Shown piece by piece: positions 8,056 through 14,106 of a stretch of 14,106 nt of DNA. This stretch comes from Chitinophaga pinensis (GTDB lineage: Bacteria; Bacteroidota; Bacteroidia; UKL13-3). Numbering within the stretch: the stretch's first letter is position 1; each line of letters begins with the position of its first letter. A program made the translations under genes and the position numbers. Below the pieces are notes generated by a model. That model had not been told where the DNA came from. It did not search any database and worked only from the letters and a program-made list of their open reading frames with translations. The stretch lies in assembly GCA_943323675.2 (NCBI GenBank), contig CALPIR020000042.1, positions 1 through 14,106 of the forward strand, read 5' to 3'.

Positions 8056-8753
8056 ATTCCAAATGTTAAAGGTTTTATTTCTATCTTCTTGTATCCTGCA
8101 TTTTTTAAATATGCGGCAAAATTTTCTCCTTCGGGAAAATGTTCTACCGATTCGGGTAAGTAAGTGTAGGCTGTTTTACTTTTGCTAATTAATCCACCCC
8201 AACCTGGCAAAATATATTTAAAGTAAAAGTTATATAGCTGTTTAAACGGAAATGATTTTGGTTTACTGAATTCTAAAACAGCCAATTTACCTCCATCACG
8301 AGTTACACGGTACATTTGGTTTATTCCTTGTTGTAAAAATTCGAAGTTACGCACGCCAAATGCAACGGTAATTGCATCGAATTTATTGTCTTCAAAAGGC
8401 AAATTTGCTGAGTCAGCCTGTTGAAGTGTGATTTTACCATTTAGCGCTTTATGGCTAATTTTATTACGCCCAACTTGCAACATTTGGTTGCTGATATCAA
8501 TTCCGGTTACATGATCCGGATTAAGCTTTAAAGCAGCAATAGCAAGGTCTGCAGTACCTGTAGCAACATCAAGTATTTGTTTAGGGTTAACCTCTTTCAA
8601 TGAGTTGATGGCTCTTTTTCGCCATATTTGGTCTATTCCCATTGACAAGAAGCGATTTAAAAAATCGTATTTAGGGGCTATACTGTCAAACATTTGTTCA
8701 ACTTGCTCACGCTTACTGCTTTGTGCGTCTTTGTATGGTTTAACTTCTATCAA
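8028..8753 (-). CDS. ubiE: Demethylmenaquinone methyltransferase UbiE/MenG
   Basis: This enzyme methylates demethylmenaquinone with S-adenosylmethionine in the last step of menaquinone synthesis; Bacteroidota respire with menaquinone, so the MenG role is more likely than the ubiquinone one. The 241-residue protein has KREQVEQMFDSIAPKYDFLNRFLSMGID near the N-terminus and a SAM-binding motif I, LDVATGTAD (61-69). It also has GIDIS (84-88), the family signature AFGVRNF (131-137), and YLPESVEHFPEG (198-209). Length is normal. The start is TTG: an in-frame stop lies a few codons upstream and only an ATT offers an alternative, so the N-terminus may shift by one codon. It is the first gene of the seven-gene leftward run and is preceded by a TAnnTTTG-like box. 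Confidence 0.96.
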   Translation of the reverse strand: MIEVKPYKDAQSSKREQVEQMFDSIAPKYDFLNRFLSMGIDQIWRKRAINSLKEVNPKQILDVATGTADLAIAALKLNPDHVTGIDISNQMLQVGRNKISHKALNGKITLQQADSANLPFEDNKFDAITVAFGVRNFEFLQQGINQMYRVTRDGGKLAVLEFSKPKSFPFKQLYNFYFKYILPGWGGLISKSKTAYTYLPESVEHFPEGENFAAYLKNAGYKKIEIKPLTFGICTLYTAIK

Positions 8754-8772
8754 AATCGTAAAAAATTATGTA

Positions 8773-8780
8773 CAAAAATA
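8773..8780 (-). promoter_or_regulatory. ubiE: Putative -7 promoter box for the ubiE operon
   Basis: The minus strand reads TATTTTTG, an exact match to TAnnTTTG, with 19 bases between the box and the TTG start of ubiE. It lies in the 67-bp divergent gap shared with engB. I found no convincing TTG at the -33 distance, and AT-rich sequence makes chance matches possible. Confidence 0.45.
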
Positions 8781-8800
8781 AGGTATTCCATTTAGGTTGT

Positions 8801-8808
8801 TAGCTTTG
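8801..8808 (+). promoter_or_regulatory. engB: Putative -7 promoter box for engB
   Basis: TAGCTTTG matches TAnnTTTG exactly and leaves 12 bases to the engB ATG, implying a very short leader. With the opposing ubiE box 20 bases away, the two promoters would share their upstream sequence. No clear -33 TTG is present, so this is tentative. Confidence 0.45.
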
Positions 8809-8820
8809 TAAGATTATTAC

Positions 8821-9429
8821 ATGGAAATTAAACAAGTAAAGTTCGTAAAAAGTTCGGCAGATTTAGCTGGCTGCCCCGAGGGACCATTCCCTGAATTTGT
8901 ATTCACAGGAAGAAGTAATGTGGGTAAATCTTCTCTTATTAATATGATTGTGAATAGGAATGAAATGGCCCGCACATCTTCTAATCCCGGGAAAACCATT
9001 ACCATAAATCATTATTTGATAGATGATAAATGGTATTTAGTTGATTTGCCTGGTTATGGTTATGCCCGCAGAAGTAAAACCTTGCGCTCTAAGTGGGAAG
9101 ATTCTATGGAAGATTATATCAGAAATAGGGAGCAATTGCAGTTGGTTTTTATCTTAGTTGATAGCCGTATTGACCCACAAAATAAAGACTTAGATTTTAT
9201 CAATAGTGTAGCAGATTGGGGTGTGCCTTTAGCCGTTATTTTTACCAAAACAGATAAAAATAAACAGTCAGATACCGTAAAAAATATCAATAAGTTTAAA
9301 ACGGAGTTGTTAAATAGTTGGGAAGAATTGCCATTGATGTTTGAAACATCATCGCTTAAAAAGCGAGGTAGAGAGGAAATTTTAAATTTTATTAGTGACT
9401 GTACAAAAAACTATTACTCTTTAAGGTAA
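8821..9429 (+). CDS. engB: Ribosome biogenesis GTPase EngB (YihA/YsxC)
   Basis: EngB is a small essential GTPase that assists late assembly of the large ribosomal subunit. The 202-residue protein consists of a single TRAFAC GTPase domain. It has G1 GRSNVGKSS (30-38), the G2 threonine in NPGKT (55-59), G3 DLPGYG (75-80), G4 TKTD (142-145) and G5 SSLKKRG (177-183). All nucleotide-binding motifs are intact and the length is usual for the family. The start is ATG. It is transcribed alone, divergent from ubiE. Its stop codon directly abuts that of the convergent hemW, leaving no spacer for a terminator of its own. Confidence 0.97.
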   Translation: MEIKQVKFVKSSADLAGCPEGPFPEFVFTGRSNVGKSSLINMIVNRNEMARTSSNPGKTITINHYLIDDKWYLVDLPGYGYARRSKTLRSKWEDSMEDYIRNREQLQLVFILVDSRIDPQNKDLDFINSVADWGVPLAVIFTKTDKNKQSDTVKNINKFKTELLNSWEELPLMFETSSLKKRGREEILNFISDCTKNYYSLR

Positions 9430-9434
9430 TCAGT
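9410..9434 (-). terminator. Weak candidate terminator for hemW, inside the end of engB
   Basis: ACTATTAC (9410-9417) can pair with GTAATcAGT (9426-9434, one bulged C) across an 8-base loop. On the minus strand the stem is followed directly by a run of T (complement of the A-run at 9405-9410). It therefore looks like an intrinsic terminator for hemW, overlapping engB codons. The stem is AT-rich and short; folding energy was not computed. Confidence 0.3.
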
Positions 9435-10560
9435 AGTCAAAAAATAAATCACTTGCTATCCCGTCTGCTAAAATGCGGGCCTGTGGTGTAAGTTTAAAAT
9501 TTTCCCCGTTGTCTAATATTTTTTGGTTGTTGATGTAAGGCTCAATTTTTTGTTTCAAAATTGTAGTGCATTGATTGCCAAATCTTATGTTTATTTCCTC
9601 CCAATTGCAGCCCCAAATGGTTCTTAGGCCTGTCATGATGTACTCGTTAATTCTATTTGCTAAAGTTAGGTTTTCAATTTCTAAAGGCAATTGTCCCAAC
9701 ACCAATTGTTTCATGTAAAGTTGGTTATTGGCAATGTTCCAACTTCTTTGTTTTCCGTTGAAGCTATGTGCTGATGGACCAACACCTAAGTATGGTTTGT
9801 TTTGCCAATAGCTAGTATTATGAACTGCGTATTCTTGATTGCGTGCAAAGTTACTTATCTCGTATTGATCAAATCCGTATTCACCCAGCTGATTAACGAG
9901 TATTTCAAATTGCTCTGCTGCTTTTTCTTCGTCAAGCGCGGGCAATTTCCCTTTGTTTATTTGGCTTTGCAACGCAGTTTTAGGCTCAACGGTTAAACAA
10001 TATGCTGATACATGATTCAATCCAAGTTCGTTTACTTTCGCTAAGTTTTTTATCCAATTTTGATTCAAAAGGGTAGGGCCACCATAAATTAAATCAATAC
10101 TAATTTTATCAAAGCCAAAATTTTGAATTAGTTTAATACTGTCTTCTGCCTCATGCGCCTTATGCGCCCTATTCATCCATATTAAATCGTCATCAAAAAA
10201 ACTTTGAACGCCCATACTAAATCTATTTATAGGCGTTTTTTTTATGGCCTGTAATTTTTCTGGTGTAATGTCGTCTGGGTTTGCCTCTATCGTTATTTCT
10301 GCGTTTTTTTCTATTTCAAAGTTTTTATAAACGCTTTCAAGCAATTCGTTTAATAATGATTCACTTAAAATACTTGGTGTACCGCCACCTATGTAAATAC
10401 TATTAAGTGGTTCGTTTGGTAACTCGTGTTTACGTAGCTTTATCTCCATTGAAATGGCTTTAACCATATCGGCTGCATAATCAACTTGTGTACTAAAATG
10501 AAAGTTGCAGTAGTTACATGCTTGTTTGCAAAATGGGATATGAATATACAGTGATGCCAA
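9430..10560 (-). CDS. hemW: Radical SAM heme chaperone HemW
   Basis: HemW binds heme and a 4Fe-4S cluster and is thought to deliver heme to respiratory proteins; it was long annotated as an oxygen-independent coproporphyrinogen oxidase. The 376-residue protein starts SLYIHIPFCKQACNYCNF, a CX3CX2C radical-SAM motif (Cys11, Cys15, Cys18) followed by Phe rather than the extra Cys of true HemN. It also has the SAM-contact GGGTPS (58-63), the MGVQSF segment (116-121), and the heme-linked HNxxYW motif as HNTSYW (247-252) followed by LGVGPSAHSF. A HemN C-terminal domain follows. The start is TTG, with an in-frame stop five codons upstream and no other usable start. It is divergent from the Omp85-DUF4271-hemD operon, putting two tetrapyrrole genes close together. 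Confidence 0.95.
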   Translation of the reverse strand: MASLYIHIPFCKQACNYCNFHFSTQVDYAADMVKAISMEIKLRKHELPNEPLNSIYIGGGTPSILSESLLNELLESVYKNFEIEKNAEITIEANPDDITPEKLQAIKKTPINRFSMGVQSFFDDDLIWMNRAHKAHEAEDSIKLIQNFGFDKISIDLIYGGPTLLNQNWIKNLAKVNELGLNHVSAYCLTVEPKTALQSQINKGKLPALDEEKAAEQFEILVNQLGEYGFDQYEISNFARNQEYAVHNTSYWQNKPYLGVGPSAHSFNGKQRSWNIANNQLYMKQLVLGQLPLEIENLTLANRINEYIMTGLRTIWGCNWEEINIRFGNQCTTILKQKIEPYINNQKILDNGENFKLTPQARILADGIASDLFFDY

Positions 10561-10601
10561 TGTTTTGTGTAATTACAGAGATAAATCGTTTAATTTGAAT
10601 C
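10561..10601. promoter_or_regulatory. Divergent intergenic promoter region, hemW / Omp85 operon
   Basis: Only 41 bases separate the TTG start of hemW from the GTG start of the Omp85 gene, so any promoters must overlap each other. Near matches to TAnnTTTG are present: CAGAGATA at 10576-10583 (TATCTCTG on the minus strand, one mismatch) and TTAATTTG at 10590-10597 on the plus strand (one mismatch). Neither is exact, and the second would leave almost no leader. Confidence 0.3.
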
Positions 10602-12392
10602 GTGCCACAAAGGTATTTTAAAATAATTGTATTGTTGGTTGTGCTGCAAATAAATACAGCATACCCGCAAGCTATGTATCAAATTAAGTGGATCTCAGAT
10701 AGCACATCTGCTAATGCATTAAAGCTATTATTGGTAGATGATCAAACTTTTATTGATTCAGCAAAGTGCATGCAGAAGATCAATCAATTTATAAATAAAC
10801 TTGCTGAGCAATCTTATCTTACTGCGGGCGTATCAAATATTCGTTTCAACGATTCACTATGTATGGTTACAATTAACATAGGTAATAGTTATAAATGGAT
10901 TAAGTTGTCGGGTGGTAACATTCCTGAAGACATAATTACAGCAAGTGGTTGGCGGCAAAATCTATTCTACAATCAATTATTTAATTATCAAGTTTACGTT
11001 CAAAAAATAGTACAAATAATTAGCTACCTAGAGCAAAACGGGTATCCATTTGCACAAATTAAATTAGATAGTGTAGAAGTACTTAGCGATGGAATATCTG
11101 CAGTGTTAAACTTAGACAAGGGCGACTTAGTAAAGTTTGATACCATTGAAATTATTGGTGACGCGAGCATTAAAAGTTGGTATGTAGCCAAGTATTTGGG
11201 TATAAAAAAAGATGCCTTGTATAATGAGCAAATTTTAAAACGTATGGATGCCCGATTAAGTCAGTTATCATATATTCAAACAACTCGTCCATCTTTAATA
11301 TATTTTGTTGGCGCAACAGCTAAACCCGTTGTCTATTTAACTAACAAAAAAAGTAGTAGCATTGACGGCATAATAGGTTTTGCTCCGAGCAGCGATAACA
11401 ATAAAAATAAATTGCTAATTACAGGGGAGGCCAACTTGAAGTTACAGAATTTGTTTGGCACAGGAAAAGGTTTTGATTTGGCATTCAGGAGTTTTTTAAG
11501 TGGTTCGCAAGAGCTCAAAACACGTATTACTTGGCCTTACATAGCCCGCAGTAACATTGGGGTTGATTACGAGTTAAACCTATTGAAATTTGACAGTACT
11601 TTTTTAGATGTAAAGCATGATATAGGATTGCAGTACAGATTTGTTGGTAGCGATTATGTTAAGGTGTTTTATAACATACAAAATACTTCTTTGTTAAATG
11701 TTGATACCAATGCTGTGAAATTAACAAAAGCCCTTCCAGTATCAAATGATTTAAAGGTAAATTTATATGGATTGAGTGCTAAATTTGTTCGATACGACTA
11801 TTTTCTAAATCCTAGAAAAGGTTTTGGATTTGATGTTTCTGCAGCAGTTGGTTCAAAACAAATCATACGCAATCCTACTGTAGATGAAATTAAGTTTACC
11901 CAAACTGATGGTTCTGTAAAAAGTTTGTATGATAGCATAAAGTTGTCCTCCACACAGTACAGGTTGTTGTTTAAAGGAGATGTGTTTATTCCGCTTACTC
12001 AGCGAAGTACCATAAGGGTTGAAGGCAATTGCGGACATGTGCAAAGTCCAGTATTGTTTTTTAGTGAGTTATTCAGACTTGGTGGAATTCGTACACTAAA
12101 AGGATTCGATGAACAAGCTATATTTGCTTCATCCTACGGAATAATAAATACAGAGATTAGATATTTGTTACAACAAAATAGCCATGTTATGTTATTTTGG
12201 AATGGAGCATGGTATCAAAATACAATCAGAAAACCAATCATAGAAGATACCCCATATGGTTTTGGTGCAGGGTTGAATTTTGAGACAGGAGCAGGCATTT
12301 TTTCTTTATATTATGCAGTAGGCAAACAATTTAATAACAGTATAGAGTTTAATAAGGCTAAGATACATTTTGGTTTTGTGAATTATTTTTAA
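10602..12392 (+). CDS. Omp85-superfamily (BamA/TamA-like) outer-membrane protein
   Basis: Omp85 proteins insert or export proteins or lipids at the outer membrane. This 596-residue protein has a signal peptide (residues 1 to about 24, ending TAYPQA) and POTRA-like modules, clearest at KFDTIEIIGDASIKSWYVAKYLGIKK onward (about 178-236) with a probable one before (about 97-172). A C-terminal barrel of about 350 residues follows. The barrel contains FGTGKGFDLAFRS (285-297), FLNPRKGFGFDVSAAVG (401-417) and the loop-6 region FRLGGIRTLKGFDEQ (491-505), and it ends in the aromatic strand IHFGFVNYF with the C-terminal Phe typical of barrels. It is too short for five-POTRA BamA, so a TamA-like accessory role is more likely. 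The start is GTG; an in-frame stop lies just upstream. The stop joins the next gene's ATG directly. Confidence 0.88.
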   Translation: MPQRYFKIIVLLVVLQINTAYPQAMYQIKWISDSTSANALKLLLVDDQTFIDSAKCMQKINQFINKLAEQSYLTAGVSNIRFNDSLCMVTINIGNSYKWIKLSGGNIPEDIITASGWRQNLFYNQLFNYQVYVQKIVQIISYLEQNGYPFAQIKLDSVEVLSDGISAVLNLDKGDLVKFDTIEIIGDASIKSWYVAKYLGIKKDALYNEQILKRMDARLSQLSYIQTTRPSLIYFVGATAKPVVYLTNKKSSSIDGIIGFAPSSDNNKNKLLITGEANLKLQNLFGTGKGFDLAFRSFLSGSQELKTRITWPYIARSNIGVDYELNLLKFDSTFLDVKHDIGLQYRFVGSDYVKVFYNIQNTSLLNVDTNAVKLTKALPVSNDLKVNLYGLSAKFVRYDYFLNPRKGFGFDVSAAVGSKQIIRNPTVDEIKFTQTDGSVKSLYDSIKLSSTQYRLLFKGDVFIPLTQRSTIRVEGNCGHVQSPVLFFSELFRLGGIRTLKGFDEQAIFASSYGIINTEIRYLLQQNSHVMLFWNGAWYQNTIRKPIIEDTPYGFGAGLNFETGAGIFSLYYAVGKQFNNSIEFNKAKIHFGFVNYF

Positions 12393-13361
12393 ATGAGATT
12401 AGTAACTACATATATCATCATTCTATTTAATGTGCTAATATGCATGAGTGCTTTGGCGCAAAATAATGCTGATAGTTTTAATTTTTCTACTGATACAACT
12501 TATGTTAGTGATAGCCTGTATACCGATAGTGTATATCAATCAACAAGTTATAGGAATGGAAGTACTTACGGCTTGATGGATACATTAACTAACGATACAA
12601 TATTGAATCGTATATTTAAATGTTATGCAACAATTAATAACCAATATGTTGAACGTAAGGCCGCTCGTAAAAACTTACCAACAGTAAAAGAAGTGAAGCT
12701 TCGCGAGGTAGATCAAAACAAATGGAAGTTCATTGCGATCTTATTTATTTTAGCCTATGTTGCTTTTGTTCGAATCTCCAATTCTAATAACTTTCGAACC
12801 TTTATTTTATCAGTATTCAATTTAAAGTTAAGTCGTAAAATATGGGAAGATCAGCGGTCTTTTTTTGGCTTTGTAATTATTCAGCTTTTTGCAATTTACC
12901 TTTTTATAGCAGCATTGTTTATCACCAATTACATGGAGTTAAAGCATTTGCTTTATTTCGAAAACTACAAAATTCAGTATGGTTTGGTGTTACTTATTTT
13001 AACATTGGTGTATTTAGCTAAATTTTTGCTTCACTATATTCTTGGAGTGTTATTACAAATGAAAAATTTAGCTGTTGGTTTTGTTAGCAATACCATATCA
13101 GTAAATAATTTTGTTGCTTTAGTTATCTTCCCTGTAACAGTTTTTAGCATTTACGCAAATAATCCTTTTTTGGCAGGAGTAATCTCTCAAGCCATTATTG
13201 CAATTTTCTTTTTTAGCGTGGTTTATCGCGTTATTCGGATTCTGCTTTTAAGTAATAGTTTTTTCAGTTTCCCAACATTTTATTTATTTCTTTATCTTTG
13301 CGCACTTGAAATAGCACCTTGGTTTATTATTGTTAAATTTTTAAACAATTATCACACTTGA
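12393..13361 (+). CDS. DUF4271 multi-pass membrane protein, function unknown
   Basis: This 322-residue protein has an N-terminal signal-like segment ending ALAQ (residue 23). A polar, Ser/Thr/Asp/Tyr-rich stretch (24-70) and a basic linker (85-110) follow. About six membrane helices come next, at roughly 112-127, 157-178, 196-221, 238-255, 260-283 and 293-317. The overall shape and the position immediately before hemD fit the DUF4271 family, which I recall as confined to Bacteroidota and having no assigned biochemical role. Its ATG follows the stop of the Omp85 gene with no spacer (TAAATG), and its TGA overlaps the TTG start of hemD, so all three are probably translated from one message. The coupling suggests an envelope job, but no catalytic motif is visible. 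Confidence 0.82.
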   Translation: MRLVTTYIIILFNVLICMSALAQNNADSFNFSTDTTYVSDSLYTDSVYQSTSYRNGSTYGLMDTLTNDTILNRIFKCYATINNQYVERKAARKNLPTVKEVKLREVDQNKWKFIAILFILAYVAFVRISNSNNFRTFILSVFNLKLSRKIWEDQRSFFGFVIIQLFAIYLFIAALFITNYMELKHLLYFENYKIQYGLVLLILTLVYLAKFLLHYILGVLLQMKNLAVGFVSNTISVNNFVALVIFPVTVFSIYANNPFLAGVISQAIIAIFFFSVVYRVIRILLLSNSFFSFPTFYLFLYLCALEIAPWFIIVKFLNNYHT

Positions 13362-14106
13362 AAAACGCCAAAATAAAAAGCATTATTATTTCTCAACCCA
13401 AACCGGAGTCTGAAAAGTCTCCATACTTTGAGTTAGCCAAGCGTTTGAGCTTAAAGATGGATTTTAGGCCATTTATCACAGTGTCTCCAATTCCTTTCAA
13501 GGAATTTAAAACCCAAAAGGTAAATATTTTAGAACATACAGCCATTATTCTTAACTCTAGAAATTCAGTTGACCATTTTTTCAGAATGTGTATTGAGGCT
13601 AAAATCGAGATGCCTCCTGAAACAAAGTACTTTTGTGTAAACGACAGCATAGCTAATTATCTGGCAAAGTACATTCAAGTTCGTAAGCGAAAGGTGTTTA
13701 CAGGTAAATCAACTGAAATTGAATTATTGAATGTAATCAAAAATCACCCTACCGAAAACTACCTTTTCCCCTGCAGCGATTGGCGTAAACCAGATATAGA
13801 AAAGTTTATGAAGAAGAACAAATTTAAATACAAGGAGGGATTCTTCTATCGTATTGTATCTTCGGACCTAAGCGATTTAACTAATGTTAATTACGATATT
13901 ATTTGTTTTTTTAGTCCAGCTGATATACGTTCTTTATTCGAAAATTTCCCAGAGTTTAAACAAAATAATACACTTATTGCGGCATGGGGTGCCACCACTG
14001 TTAAGGCAATAATAGATGCAAAACTTACTGTAAATATAATGGCTCCAAGTCCTGAAAGTCCAAGTATGATAATGGCTTTGGATAAGTATATCGAATTACA
14101 CAACAA
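13358..14106 (+). CDS. hemD: Uroporphyrinogen-III synthase HemD (3' partial)
   Basis: HemD closes hydroxymethylbilane with inversion of ring D to give uroporphyrinogen III, the precursor of heme, siroheme and cobalamin. The frame is open for 249 codons from the TTG at 13358 to the window edge, close to the family's usual 250 residues, so only a few residues are missing. The translation starts LKNAKIKSIIISQPKPESEK. It contains PYFELAKRLSLKMDFRPFI, HTAIILNSRNSVDHFFRMC, KYFCVNDSIANYLAKYIQVRKRKVF, ICFFSPADIRSLFENFP and AAWGATTVKAI, all matching the Bacteroidota HemD style. The TTG shares its last two bases with the TGA of the DUF4271 gene (TTGA), a translational-coupling arrangement. No ATG occurs near the N-terminus, so ATG-only gene finding would miss or truncate this gene. 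Confidence 0.93.
   Translation, partial: MKNAKIKSIIISQPKPESEKSPYFELAKRLSLKMDFRPFITVSPIPFKEFKTQKVNILEHTAIILNSRNSVDHFFRMCIEAKIEMPPETKYFCVNDSIANYLAKYIQVRKRKVFTGKSTEIELLNVIKNHPTENYLFPCSDWRKPDIEKFMKKNKFKYKEGFFYRIVSSDLSDLTNVNYDIICFFSPADIRSLFENFPEFKQNNTLIAAWGATTVKAIIDAKLTVNIMAPSPESPSMIMALDKYIELHN

Noticed and set aside
7910..8188. Plus-strand 92-codon frame across the porT/ubiE junction
   Set aside because: It is antisense to two conserved genes and has no family resemblance; it arises from the AT-rich composition.
9430..10560. Annotation of hemW as oxygen-independent coproporphyrinogen oxidase HemN
   Set aside because: The radical-SAM motif is CX3CX2C followed by Phe rather than CX3CX2CXC, and the HNxxYW motif is present; both favour the heme chaperone HemW.
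13393..14106. Two minus-strand open frames at the right end
   Set aside because: They lie opposite hemD, whose plus-strand frame gives a convincing uroporphyrinogen-III synthase sequence; the antisense frames have no family features.
1..14106. Search for CRISPR arrays, tRNAs, insertion sequences, integrase genes and long direct repeats
   Set aside because: None was seen on either strand; coding sequence fills nearly the whole window and no stretch over 300 bases lacks a gene.

Overview
The window is AT-rich and densely packed, with almost no non-coding DNA. Its gene set and protein styles point to a member of the Bacteroidota. The evidence is a PorT-type outer-membrane protein of the type IX secretion system, a menaquinone-type UbiE/MenG methyltransferase, a DUF4271 membrane protein beside hemD, a Tgt without zinc cysteines, and promoter boxes resembling the Bacteroidota -7 element TAnnTTTG. 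I cannot resolve the order or family. I see no insertion sequence, CRISPR array, tRNA, rRNA or prophage gene, so this reads as ordinary core chromosome.

Layout. Positions 1-3189 (+) hold mfd, cut at its 5' end by the window edge, and it ends at a hairpin terminator shared with the convergent genes. Positions 8753-3232 (-) hold a tightly spaced run of seven genes, in transcription order: ubiE/menG, porT, tgt, an LptF/LptG-family permease, an EamA transporter, a YiiX-like papain-fold hydrolase and a small Dabb-domain protein. Most gaps are 3-25 bp, ubiE and porT overlap by 28 bp, and only the 78-bp tgt/permease gap looks able to hold an internal promoter. Divergent from ubiE across 67 bp is engB (+), which abuts the convergent hemW (-) stop to stop with no spacer. 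Divergent from hemW across 41 bp is a compact + operon: an Omp85/TamA-like outer-membrane protein, a DUF4271 multi-pass membrane protein, and hemD (uroporphyrinogen-III synthase). The first pair joins as TAAATG and the second as TTGA. hemD runs off the right edge after 249 codons and looks nearly complete.

How the genes fit together. Most serve the envelope (PorT for secretion, an LptF/G permease for lipopolysaccharide export, the Omp85 protein for outer-membrane assembly, YiiX-like and EamA proteins), cofactor supply (menaquinone by UbiE, tetrapyrrole by HemD, heme delivery by HemW), or information processing (Mfd repair, Tgt tRNA modification, EngB ribosome assembly). The clearest oddities are a high share of non-ATG starts (five of twelve visible starts: four TTG, one GTG), a Tgt missing all four classical zinc ligands, and the close coupling of an Omp85 protein, an uncharacterised DUF4271 protein and HemD opposite HemW. 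I found no convincing new defence or mobile system. The DUF4271/Omp85 pair is the best candidate for undescribed biology.
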